A DNA stretch of 6,981 nt from Verrucomicrobiota bacterium (GCA_023410155.1 JAEYQF010000404.1:1-6981); one strand, 5' to 3'. Shown: positions 1 through 6,111, counted from the stretch's first letter. Numbers and translations: made by a program. Notes: generated by a model from the sequence alone, not told the origin.

Positions 1-1
1 C

Positions 2-901
2 CACGGCCTCACGATTCTCTACACCGCGCCCACGGCGATCCGCGCATTCATGCGCTGGGGCGACAATTACGTGCTGCGCCACCGACTCGATTCGCTGCGT
101 CTGCTCGGATCCGTCGGCGAACCGATCAATCCCGAGGCGTGGATGTGGTATCACCGCGTCGTCGGCAAGAAACGTTGCCCGATCGTGGACACCTGGTGGC
201 AGACGGAAACCGGCTCCATCATGATCACGCCGCTGCCCGGCATCACCCCGTGCAAACCCGGCTCCGCCACGCGTCCGTTCTTCGGCGTGCGCCCGATGGT
301 GGTCGACGACAACGGTAAGGAAGTGCCGCGCAACAGCGGCGGCAAACTCGTCATCGCGCAACCGTGGCCCTCGATGCTCCGCACGCTCTGGGGCGACGAC
401 GACCGCTTCAAACGCCAATACTTCAGCGAATTTCCGAAGCAGCCGGATTTCTATTTCACCGGTGACGGCGCGCGTCAGGACCAGGACGGCTACTTCTGGA
501 TCGTGGGCCGCATCGACGATGTGCTCAACGTCTCTGGTCACCGCATCGGCACCGCCGAAGTCGAAAGCGCGCTCGTCTCGCATCCGTCAGTGGCGGAAGC
601 CGCCGCCGTGGGCCGCCCCGATGAGTTCAAGGGCCAGTCGCTGGTCGTGTTCGTCACGCTCAAGGCCGGCCAGCAAGCGACCGACGCGTTGAAGGAAGAA
701 CTGCGAAACCACGTCGGCAAAGAAATCGGCTCGCTCGCGAAGCCCGACGTGATCCGTTTCGCCGCCGCGCTCCCGAAGACGCGTAGCGGAAAAATCATGC
801 GCCGCATCCTGAAGGACGTCGCCGCGGGCACCGCCGTGAAAGGCGACACCAGCACGCTCGAAGACTTCAGCGTCGTCGCGAGCCTCCAGAGCGAAGAGTA
901 A
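2..901 (+). CDS. acs: Acetyl-CoA synthetase, C-terminal part (5' end outside window)
   Basis: AMP-forming acetate-CoA ligase, a cytoplasmic enzyme that activates acetate with ATP and CoA to acetyl-CoA. The frame is open from base 2, so the gene starts upstream; about 299 of the usual ~650 residues are present. Seen, counting from the first visible residue: the YTAPTAIRAF stretch near the start, the adenylate-forming signature WWQTETG (65-71), YFTGD (151-155), the hinge/ATP region GRIDDVLNVSGHRIGT (169-184), and PKTRSGKIMRRIL (258-270), whose Lys264 matches the catalytic lysine that is acetylated in Salmonella Acs. WWQTETG and the GHRIGT region are specific for Acs/propionyl-CoA synthetase rather than acyl-CoA ligases in general; propionate preference cannot be excluded. 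An ATG at 50 lies inside the conserved domain and is not the true start. It ends at TAA, followed by a terminator 36 bases later, so it is transcriptionally separate from the downstream operon. Confidence 0.96.
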   Translation, partial: HGLTILYTAPTAIRAFMRWGDNYVLRHRLDSLRLLGSVGEPINPEAWMWYHRVVGKKRCPIVDTWWQTETGSIMITPLPGITPCKPGSATRPFFGVRPMVVDDNGKEVPRNSGGKLVIAQPWPSMLRTLWGDDDRFKRQYFSEFPKQPDFYFTGDGARQDQDGYFWIVGRIDDVLNVSGHRIGTAEVESALVSHPSVAEAAAVGRPDEFKGQSLVVFVTLKAGQQATDALKEELRNHVGKEIGSLAKPDVIRFAAALPKTRSGKIMRRILKDVAAGTAVKGDTSTLEDFSVVASLQSEE

Positions 902-937
902 ACCTCAGCCGCCGGCTCACACCGACGATTCAAAACG

Positions 938-965
938 GGGCGCACGCGAGTGCGCCCTTTTTTTT
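938..965 (+). terminator. Rho-independent terminator of acs
   Basis: Perfect 8-bp stem GGGCGCAC / GTGCGCCC (938-945, 950-957) with a GCGA loop, followed directly by eight T (958-965). It lies 36 bases after the acs stop codon in the right orientation. Confidence 0.93.
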
Positions 966-992
966 AGGCCCCGTGGGTGACGTGGCAAAACC

Positions 993-1011
993 GCCAGCTC
1001 ACCGAGCTGGC
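993..1011. repeat. Palindrome GCCAGCTC-acc-GAGCTGGC
   Basis: Perfect 8-bp inverted repeat with a 3-base loop. It has no T tract and so is not an intrinsic terminator. It lies 43 bases before the GCCACGTC palindrome, giving a two-hairpin arrangement like REP/BIME elements. GACGTGGC, the arm of that second palindrome, also occurs singly at 979-986, just upstream. Confidence 0.75.
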
Positions 1012-1053
1012 CTGCGACCGGGCTTCGATCCGTGGAGGACCTGCCTGCTGTAG

Positions 1054-1072
1054 GCCACGTCGTTGACGTGGC
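1054..1072. repeat. Palindrome GCCACGTC-gtt-GACGTGGC, left copy
   Basis: Perfect 8-bp stem with a 3-base loop, preceded by CTGTAG (1048-1053) and followed by TGCCTA. A second copy at 6093-6111 has the same stem but opposite orientation (there the tail CTACAG follows), showing that this is a dispersed repeat family, not a one-off hairpin. It resembles REP elements mobilised by RAYT transposases; that link is inference. Confidence 0.8.
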
Positions 1073-1100
1073 TGCCTAGAGAACTCCGAAATCGCATCAT

Positions 1101-1130
1101 CCATTCGCGTGCATTCGCGTCCATTCGCGG
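1101..1130. repeat. 10-bp tandem repeat, three units
   Basis: Three exact-length units (1101-1110, 1111-1120, 1121-1130) share CATTCGCG; only the first and last base of the unit vary. From memory, similar 'cattcgcgtccattcgcgg' strings recur between genes of many environmental bacteria; I cannot verify this here. Confidence 0.85.
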
Positions 1131-1217
1131 TTCCAAATCATTAGGACCTCGATTTCCCCATTGCCGCGCTGCATGCCGATGGGCTTCATCACGGCGTGCG
1201 AAACTCCAGCTTCGCTC

Positions 1218-1305
1218 CAGCCGCGCCTGTATGCGTCCCGACTCGTGCCAACGTCGGGCCCGAGTCGCGCCACGATGCGGATCGAGTCGCGCCCGATCTC
1301 CGGTC
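1218..1305 (+). repeat. Degenerate 22-bp periodic array, left flank (4 units)
   Basis: Units begin exactly 22 bases apart at 1218, 1240, 1262 and 1284. Each starts with a 10-base core close to GAGTCGCGCC: 8/10, 8/10, 10/10 and 10/10 matches. The following 12 bases differ between units. The same core, period and orientation reappear at 5950-6059. Confidence 0.75.
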
Positions 1306-1324
1306 TCCGAACTCCGATCTCCGA
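1297..1324. repeat. 7-bp tandem array, left flank (4 units)
   Basis: Four consecutive heptamers, TCTCCGG, TCTCCGA, ACTCCGA and TCTCCGA, run without a break and overlap the end of the 22-bp array. The reverse complement (TCGGAGA) matches the GATCGGA heptamers at 6068-6081, 6176-6196 and 6861-6902. Confidence 0.8.
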
Positions 1325-1331
1325 ACCTTGG

Positions 1332-1376
1332 GCCACAGAGGGCACGGAGTTCGGACTCAGAGTGCACGGAGAGGAG
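1332..1376 (+). repeat. 'ccacagag' dispersed element, left copy
   Basis: This segment (starting CCACAGAGGGCACGGAG and ending GCACGGAGAGGAG) aligns over about 45 bases with the reverse complement of 6129-6171, at roughly three identical bases in four by eye. Shorter relatives lie at 6201-6219 (direct) and at 2043-2057. Confidence 0.65.
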
Positions 1377-1448
1377 TTGGAGAGGTTTCTTGTCTTGAGG
1401 CTAGGAACGTCACTCCGCAGGCGTTCGGATGGAAGATCGGACTTGAAC

Positions 1449-1468
1449 AGGAGGAAACGGAGAAAACG
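1449..1468 (+). promoter_or_regulatory. Perfect Shine-Dalgarno followed by a non-standard ACG start
   Basis: AGGAGG at 1449-1454 is the only perfect ribosome binding site seen in the window. No in-frame ATG, GTG or TTG follows it before the prepilin helix. In-frame ACG codons lie at 1457 and 1466; initiation at 1466 (11-base spacing) gives a leader starting (M)RRSPAAA, the usual short basic prepilin leader. The nearest in-frame standard start is TTG at 1328, inside the repeat region, and would add 46 unlikely residues. Confidence 0.5.
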
Positions 1469-2005
1469 AGGCGGAGCCCAGCGGCTGCGTTTACGCTGAT
1501 CGAACTGCTCACCGTCATCGCGATCATCGGGATACTTTCGGCGATCGTGCTCGGTGTCGGACGACGCGTTTCCGAGTCGGGCAAGATCGCGCGCACCAAA
1601 GCCGAACTCGCCGCCCTCTCCGCCGGACTCGAAGGCTACAAACGCCAATTCGGCGATTACCCGCGCACGGATGACTCTGCGGTTCTTCTCCAATCGCTCA
1701 TCGGCAAACAAGATCCGCTCGGCAACACCCTCGCCAAACCTGGACGCGCGCAGATCGACCTCGCGCTCTTTCGCACCACGCCCGAAGACGTCGATCCGTT
1801 TGATAACACCAGCGCTGTGCTGATCGATCCGTGGGACCAGCCCTACGTCTACGTTTACAAGCCGTCGGGCACAACATGGACCAATCCCAGCTATGTCCTG
1901 TATTCGATCGGACCCGACGGTCAGGACACACGCGCGCTGCTCAGCGGCGGCTACGCGGACTCCAGCGCCCCCGGCGCCGCCGACAATCTCTACGCCAACG
2001 AGTGA
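1466..2005 (+). CDS. GspG-like major pseudopilin, first of operon (start codon uncertain, probably ACG)
   Basis: Inner-membrane prepilin whose mature form would polymerise into the T2SS pseudopilus. Using ACG 1466 the product is 179 residues. Seen: a short basic leader ending in AAA, cleavage before Phe9, then FTLIELLTVIAIIGILSAIV with Glu5 of the mature protein; a helix continuing through KAELAALSAGLEGYKRQFGDYP; the GspG hallmark IDPWDQPYVYVY (Asp121) and YSIGPDGQ (from Tyr146), which align with the DPWG.Y and SLGPDG calcium-site region of classical GspG. The residue before the cleavage site is Ala rather than Gly, which is common in this phylum. The gene is 6 bases ahead of the next pseudopilin. 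The fold call is firm; the start is not: a mutated ATG, a true ACG start, or a small sequencing error would all fit. Confidence 0.85.
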   Translation, partial: TRRSPAAAFTLIELLTVIAIIGILSAIVLGVGRRVSESGKIARTKAELAALSAGLEGYKRQFGDYPRTDDSAVLLQSLIGKQDPLGNTLAKPGRAQIDLALFRTTPEDVDPFDNTSAVLIDPWDQPYVYVYKPSGTTWTNPSYVLYSIGPDGQDTRALLSGGYADSSAPGAADNLYANE

Positions 2006-2011
2006 ACCCCG

Positions 2012-2671
2012 ATGACGCTTCCCGCCCGACACCGCTCTGACCATGGAAACACGGAAGTGAAGAAACGTCGCCGCGGTTTCTCTCTGATCGAGCTGCTGAC
2101 CGTGATCGCGATCATCGGCATTCTCGCGGGCATTCTGATTCCCACCGTGAGCGGCGTGCGCAACTCCGCGAAGAAGGCCGAAACCAAAGTCCGCTTCAGC
2201 CAATGGGCCGCCGCGATGGAGCAGTTCAAGCAGGAGTATGGGTATTATCCACAGATCGACGGCGGGAGTGGAAACAAGGTGAACTTCGCACGGTTCGCTG
2301 GCGCACTCACAGGACGCCGCCTCGACGGAACTGCTTTCACGTCGACCACTGATGCTGACCTCGCCGGTAACAAGCGGATGATCGCATTCTACTCAATCAG
2401 TGAGAGTGAGATGTCAGATGACCGGAGCACATTGACCGACGGCTTCGGGAACACAGACTTCGCGGTCTATTACGATAAGAATGGTGACAATAGGATCACC
2501 TCGAGTGATGCGACGAGTAGCACCGAGGTTGCCGTGCTCCGCGGGGGTGGCAGTTTCCGTCCGACCTCGGACGACTTCAATTTGAGCGGCACCGGCGTGC
2601 GCGCGTCCGTCATCTTCTATTCGGCGGGCAAAGGGACCTCGAGCGACGACATCATTTTCAGCTGGAAATGA
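2012..2671 (+). CDS. Second GspG-like pseudopilin with EF-hand-type calcium loop
   Basis: Prepilin of 219 residues from ATG 2012; GTG 2057 (start VKKRRRG) is an equally good or better start and would give the usual short leader. Seen: cleavage site RRRG|FSLIELLTVIAIIGIL with mature Glu5, a long amphipathic helix, EYGYYP as in GspG, then a variable domain. DKNGDNRITSSD (residues 155-166) has Asp, Asn, Asp, Ile and Asp at positions 1, 3, 5, 8 and 12, the pattern of EF-hand/dockerin calcium loops. The C-terminus FYSAGKGTSSDDIIFSW resembles the SLGPDG..SDDI.NW end of GspG. It shares helix wording with the previous gene, suggesting an old duplication. Its stop overlaps the next start (ATGA, 2668-2671). 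Whether it replaces, caps or mixes with the first GspG-like subunit is unknown. Confidence 0.88.
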   Translation: MTLPARHRSDHGNTEVKKRRRGFSLIELLTVIAIIGILAGILIPTVSGVRNSAKKAETKVRFSQWAAAMEQFKQEYGYYPQIDGGSGNKVNFARFAGALTGRRLDGTAFTSTTDADLAGNKRMIAFYSISESEMSDDRSTLTDGFGNTDFAVYYDKNGDNRITSSDATSSTEVAVLRGGGSFRPTSDDFNLSGTGVRASVIFYSAGKGTSSDDIIFSWK

Positions 2672-3282
2672 CGCGCGTCCGTAAGTCCTCCGCCGGGTTC
2701 ACGCTGATCGAGTTGATCGTCGTGATCGCATTGATCGCGATCGGAGTCGCTCTTGTGGGACCGCGGAGGATGCGCAGCGATTCCTCCTCGCTGCGACAGG
2801 CGGAAATCATGGTGGCTTCTTTGCTCCGCACCGCACGGAGCACGGGAATTTTGACCACGAGGGACGCGCGTCTCGTGATCGATTGGGATCTGACATCGCC
2901 AACTTATCTGCGCGCTTTGGCGGTTGTGGCCGATGATGATGCAGGAGGATGGACCTTCGTCGCTCCGCTGACCATCCTACCGGAGAATGTGGCGGTTGTT
3001 CCTGGGGAACCTGTTCCTGTGATGGCGGGTGTCACTTGGAACAAAGATGTGGTTAGCGAGATGACAGGGACTATGACCCTGAGTGTAGCGGGGCGATCGA
3101 CGCTCTTGAGCTACATGAACTTTACGCCCGCTGGCGGCACGGCGAACGGCAATAAAATCGTTATTGCTCTCTGTAAACAGGAGGAAGGAACGCCGAAGTT
3201 CTACACCACAGATTGGATGCGGGCCTTTTTGATGCGCACCTCGGGTGTAGCCACGATGCTGCAGGACCCGGCCAGCTTATAG
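2668..3282 (+). CDS. GspH-like minor pseudopilin
   Basis: Predicted minor subunit near the tip of the pseudopilus; 204 residues. Seen: leader MTRVRKSSAG, cleavage before Phe11, FTLIELIVVIALIAIGVALV with mature Glu5, and then the GspH-style segment LLRTARSTGILTTRDARLVID (residues 52-72), where a helix of the LRTAR.xAI type leads into the first beta strand. The rest is a beta-rich globular domain without recognised motifs. It starts inside the stop of the preceding gene (ATGA) with no strong ribosome binding site, which suggests translational coupling; the stop lies two bases before the next start. GspH versus a Verru_Chthon cassette type D protein (same fold class) cannot be separated by eye. 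Confidence 0.82.
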   Translation: MTRVRKSSAGFTLIELIVVIALIAIGVALVGPRRMRSDSSSLRQAEIMVASLLRTARSTGILTTRDARLVIDWDLTSPTYLRALAVVADDDAGGWTFVAPLTILPENVAVVPGEPVPVMAGVTWNKDVVSEMTGTMTLSVAGRSTLLSYMNFTPAGGTANGNKIVIALCKQEEGTPKFYTTDWMRAFLMRTSGVATMLQDPASL

Positions 3283-3284
3283 CT

Positions 3285-3764
3285 ATGCATGCGCGAGCGA
3301 GGAGCGCCTTCAGTTTAGTCGAGGTCGTGGTTGCGGTGGGGATTCTCGCCATTGCCGTTACTTCGCTGCTCGCGTTGCTCACATCGATCCAGCGGAGGAC
3401 TTCGGAAGCGGCCGAGCATCTGGATGCGATAGCGGCGATGGAGACCGCTGCCGCCGTCTTCAAAGCAGAGGGATCTGCGGTCGTGTCTGCGCGGGCAGTG
3501 GCGCCGGGCGCGAGTTCTTCTGCAGGAGAACGTTTTTATCTGACTCGCGATTGTTCCGCTTGGGGCTGGGGAAATGCGGTGGCGGCAGCGAATCGTTTCT
3601 ACGCGGTGACCATCGAACGGCTGGACGATATTTCAGACGCGAATCCCAACGCGTCGCATTCGATTGTTGCGGCCACTCTACGCGTCGAATGGCCGGCCGC
3701 TGCACTCGACGATTCGGAAGCCGGAGTGAGCGTGCTTCGTTGGAATTACGTTTTCCCGCGATGA
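3285..3764 (+). CDS. GspI-like minor pseudopilin
   Basis: Predicted tip pseudopilin of 159 residues that in T2SS nucleates assembly with GspJ and GspK. Seen: leader MHARARSA, cleavage before Phe9, and FSLVEVVVAVGILAIAVTSLLALL with mature Glu5, the typical SLVEV(L/V)VA.GILAIA of GspI. The remainder is Ala-rich helix followed by a small domain ending in VLRWNYVFPR. ATG 3285 was chosen because it gives a normal short leader; the upstream in-frame ATG at 3213 would run through the coding end of the preceding gene. The last four bases (ATGA, 3761-3764) overlap the next gene. It also resembles Verru_Chthon cassette protein B. Confidence 0.84.
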   Translation: MHARARSAFSLVEVVVAVGILAIAVTSLLALLTSIQRRTSEAAEHLDAIAAMETAAAVFKAEGSAVVSARAVAPGASSSAGERFYLTRDCSAWGWGNAVAAANRFYAVTIERLDDISDANPNASHSIVAATLRVEWPAAALDDSEAGVSVLRWNYVFPR

Positions 3765-4765
3765 AGCCATCCTTCCGCAATCCAAGCGGGTTTACGCTGG
3801 TGGAGATGATCGTGGCTGTTGCGATTTCTGTTGCGATCGCAGCAGTGTTGATCTCGGTTGCGACGACCGCACTTGGAGTGTGGAACCGTTCAAACGCGAG
3901 ATGGGCGACGGCAGCGGTCGCGAACGCCGTGCTCGATCAAGTTCAGTCCGATCTTACGAGCGCGACATTTCAGTCGACTGGTGGGACAGAACTGGCGGTT
4001 CAGATATTGTGGGATGCCGATAGTAAACGTGGATGGGATATCGTGTCTTCTAGGTTTCCCAAGCCGCGCGACAGCGACAAAAAGCATGTCGTGGTCACGG
4101 ACTCCGACATTACTAAGTGTCGGTTTGGTGCCGGCGGTTCATGGCTACGTCTGTTTGTAGGGACGAGTGGTGATACGACCAAGGGGAGCAACCCGGATTC
4201 AGCCGAGAATCGCGGTGTCGTCCGAGCTGTTTCTTATCAGATCGTCAGACGTTATCAGACCGGAGAAAGGAAGGAGCTTGCGTATCTTCTTTTGCGTGCG
4301 GAAGCGGGAGACTGGGAGACGTTCGACGAAGGTTACGATTTCGATGAGGGCGAATACGCGAATGTGACGAACCCAAGCGGTGATCTCGGGGAGGTTGGGA
4401 ATCTTCGGAAACCGAACCTAGTTCAGGCGTTGGCAGACCATGTGGCAGACTTCGGTGTTCGTTTTTATTCGGTAGAAGGAGGGCGGTTAGTGCCACAGTT
4501 TCCCGCGAGCGGCGGCGCATGGTCTGACTTACCCGACGCCGAGTTTCACGTGCAGCTAAGTCCAGGGGGAGTTAGCGCGACGCCAGTTCCAGCGGTGGCA
4601 GAGGTGATGGTTAGGTTGATTACGGAGGAAGGTGTGCAAAAGCTTCGTCTGTATGAAAACCCGCCGAGCGGCATTAGTGCGTCTGGTGTCCAGTGGTGGG
4701 ATATCGTCGAGCAGCACTCTCACGTCTACATGCGCCGTTTTTGGATCGGGAACCGAGGGCCATGA
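3761..4765 (+). CDS. GspJ-like minor pseudopilin, long form
   Basis: Predicted tip pseudopilin of 334 residues, well above the ~200 of classical GspJ and closer to Verru_Chthon cassette protein C. Seen: leader MKPSFRNPSG, cleavage before Phe11, FTLVEMIVAVAISVAIAAVLI with mature Glu5, then a helix with LDQVQSDL. The body contains RAVSYQIVRR and LAYLLLRAEA strands, a strongly acidic stretch GDWETFDEGYDFDEGEY (183-199), HVADFGVRFYS, and AVAEVMVRLITEEG near the end, the order usual for GspJ-type folds. The acidic stretch could bind cations, but that is a guess. ATGA overlaps join it to both neighbours (3761-3764; next ATG at 4762), so translation is probably coupled. Base composition is visibly lower in GC than acs. 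Confidence 0.84.
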   Translation: MKPSFRNPSGFTLVEMIVAVAISVAIAAVLISVATTALGVWNRSNARWATAAVANAVLDQVQSDLTSATFQSTGGTELAVQILWDADSKRGWDIVSSRFPKPRDSDKKHVVVTDSDITKCRFGAGGSWLRLFVGTSGDTTKGSNPDSAENRGVVRAVSYQIVRRYQTGERKELAYLLLRAEAGDWETFDEGYDFDEGEYANVTNPSGDLGEVGNLRKPNLVQALADHVADFGVRFYSVEGGRLVPQFPASGGAWSDLPDAEFHVQLSPGGVSATPVPAVAEVMVRLITEEGVQKLRLYENPPSGISASGVQWWDIVEQHSHVYMRRFWIGNRGP

Positions 4766-5943
4766 AATCCCGCAGCGGCTTAAGATCTGACGGGTTTGCG
4801 CTTATCGTGACGATCACGCTGGTCGCGATGATCGCGCTCATTGTCTTGGGGCTGGCGGCAATCAGCCGGGTGGAAATCCAAGCTCAGGCAAACCTTGGCT
4901 ATGCGGCTGCCGCTCGGAAGAACGCGCAGTTTGCATTGGAACTCGCGATTGAGCAGCTCGCACGATTTGCAACCGACGACGTGGTGACGGTTCGTTCTGA
5001 CTATCGCGGTGGCAATCCCGCCAGTCTCAACTGGACGGGCGTCGTTAATCCCGCGGACGGTTCCGTTGTCGTGTGGTTGGTGAACGGTGCGGAACAAGGC
5101 ACCTCGCCGGATCCTTTCAGTGCCGTCGCCGAGGCGAGCACCAGAGCGGCACCTACCGTGCAGCTTTTGAAGCGAGCGTTGAACACGAACGAACAAGTGA
5201 CGGTCGTTAAGTCCGAGTTGCAGACCTATCATTCTGCGTTGGGACAGCGCATAGTCACTGGCCGCTATGCGTATTGGGTTTCGGACGAGAGTCAGAAGGT
5301 CAGTTTGGCGGTGCCAGATGCTCTGCCGGTCCCAGCGGGTTTAGCCCGATATCCAGCGCCCCACGCAGACAAGATTCTCCCGGGTTACACGAAAGGAGGG
5401 GAAGGGGTAGAGCGGCTGGTTACAACTGACCAAGCACTTCTCATTGGAGTCAAAGCGGACGACTTGAATCTCATTTGGCCGGCTGTGACCTCAATGTCTA
5501 AGGCGGTCACAGGTCCCGGAATGTTTGTGCTCGGCGCCTTCAACGTGAACTCTCGAAACGAGGATGCGTGGGCCGCAGTCTTGGGTGCGGTGGATGAGTC
5601 GACTCCCTATTTAGCGCAGGTTAAGACGGCTATCCTCGCGAGTGAGCGTCCGTTCATCAGTCTCGCAGATTTTGAGACGAAGTTTCGTGCCGCGTTTGCC
5701 GGAGACCCGTTGTTGGCGGATCAGATTATCGAGACGCTCACTCCGGTGCTCACCGTGCGTGGCGACACGTTTTTGGTCCGCGCGTATGGTGAAGTAGTGA
5801 ACCCACTCACGACTACCTCCGATCCTCGCTACGTGCTGGCGACTGCGTTTTGCGAGGCGAGGGTTCAAAGGACGATGCTGGCCAACGGCGATGTGAGATA
5901 CGTGACCACCTATTTCCGGTGGCTTAGCGGAAACGATATCTAA
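4762..5943 (+). CDS. GspK-like tip pseudopilin (Verru_Chthon protein A-like)
   Basis: Predicted tip subunit of the pseudopilus, 393 residues. Seen: leader MKSRSGLRSDG, cleavage before Phe12, then FALIVTITLVAMIALIVLGL, with Val at mature position 5 instead of Glu; loss of Glu5 is the hallmark of GspK. ARKNAQFALELAIEQL follows, as in GspK and Verru_Chthon A proteins. YAYWVSDESQKV (169-180), FNVNSRNEDAW (260-270, equivalent to the LN.NTA motif of GspK), the SLADFETKFRAAF segment, and TVRGDTFLVRAYGEV (331-345) are consistent with the GspK domain order. It is the last gene of the cassette, in the usual G-H-I-J-K order. No terminator follows; the 22-bp array begins 7 bases after the stop. A family-level search would be needed to choose between GspK and a lineage-specific homologue. 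Confidence 0.85.
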   Translation: MKSRSGLRSDGFALIVTITLVAMIALIVLGLAAISRVEIQAQANLGYAAAARKNAQFALELAIEQLARFATDDVVTVRSDYRGGNPASLNWTGVVNPADGSVVVWLVNGAEQGTSPDPFSAVAEASTRAAPTVQLLKRALNTNEQVTVVKSELQTYHSALGQRIVTGRYAYWVSDESQKVSLAVPDALPVPAGLARYPAPHADKILPGYTKGGEGVERLVTTDQALLIGVKADDLNLIWPAVTSMSKAVTGPGMFVLGAFNVNSRNEDAWAAVLGAVDESTPYLAQVKTAILASERPFISLADFETKFRAAFAGDPLLADQIIETLTPVLTVRGDTFLVRAYGEVVNPLTTTSDPRYVLATAFCEARVQRTMLANGDVRYVTTYFRWLSGNDI

Positions 5944-5949
5944 CGGCCT

Positions 5950-6059
5950 GAGTCGCGCCCGTGCGTGACCTGAGTCGCACCGTGATGTGGCGTGACTCGG
6001 ACACCAATCGATCCCGAGTCGCGGCAGCGTGTGCCTTGGGTCGCGCCTTGATCCGTCTC
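5950..6059 (+). repeat. Degenerate 22-bp periodic array, right flank (5 units)
   Basis: Units start at 5950, 5972, 5994, 6016 and 6038, exactly 22 bases apart. Matches to the core GAGTCGCGCC are 10/10, 9/10, 6/10, 9/10 and 9/10; a weak sixth unit may begin at 6060 (6/10). The 12 bases after each core are not conserved. Same orientation as the left array at 1218-1305. Confidence 0.78.
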
Positions 6060-6067
6060 GTGTCGTG

Positions 6068-6081
6068 GATCGGAGATCGGA
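6068..6081. repeat. Two GATCGGA heptamers
   Basis: Two perfect tandem copies of GATCGGA, the 7-bp family also present at 1297-1324 (inverted), 6176-6196 and 6861-6902. Confidence 0.75.
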
Positions 6082-6092
6082 TCCCCCGGACA

Positions 6093-6111
6093 GCCACGTC
6101 CGCGACGTGGC
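6093..6111. repeat. Palindrome GCCACGTC-cgc-GACGTGGC, right copy
   Basis: Same 8-bp stem as 1054-1072. The conserved tail CTACAG lies on the right (6112-6117), whereas at the left copy CTGTAG lies on the left, so the two copies are in opposite orientation around the pseudopilin operon. There is no T tract, so it is unlikely to terminate the operon on its own. Confidence 0.8.

Larger units (their letters stand above)
902..1465. other. Gene-free, repeat-filled region between acs and the pseudopilin operon
   Basis: No credible gene lies here; open frames on both strands are low-complexity translations of repeats. Contents in order: acs terminator, two palindromes (993-1011, 1054-1072), a 10-bp tandem repeat (1101-1130), a unique-looking stretch (1136-1217), a 22-bp periodic array (1218-1305), a 7-bp array (1297-1324), a 'ccacagag' element (1332-1376) and the Shine-Dalgarno region of the first pseudopilin gene. 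The operon promoter must lie here or be absent; I found no convincing -35/-10 pair. Confidence 0.8.

Noticed and set aside
1136..1217. Minus-strand peptide frame beginning MKPIGMQRGNGEIEV
   Set aside because: It is short, runs directly into the 10-bp repeat, has no ribosome binding site and matches no family I know; it may be part of a dispersed element.
1196..1465. 90-residue N-terminal extension of the first pseudopilin from ATG 1196
   Set aside because: It translates the 22-bp and 7-bp arrays and would place an implausible leader before the prepilin cleavage site.
1443..1499. TTG start in another frame followed by a -1 slip at the A run near 1463 to make the first pseudopilin
   Set aside because: It gives a basic leader, but there is no Shine-Dalgarno before the TTG and no complete slippery heptamer. 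Initiation at ACG 1466 after AGGAGG is simpler.
1097..2203. Long minus-strand open frame of 368 codons
   Set aside because: It covers the antisense of two clear prepilin genes and of intergenic repeats; its translation is arginine- and glycine-rich with no domain. It is a GC-rich shadow frame.
5950..6059. Possible CRISPR-like array because of constant core plus variable spacer
   Set aside because: A 10-base core and 12-base spacer are far below CRISPR sizes, the cores are degenerate, and there is no cas gene in the window.
6093..6111. Palindrome as terminator of the pseudopilin operon
   Set aside because: No T tract follows, and the same palindrome occurs upstream of the operon, so it is a dispersed repeat.
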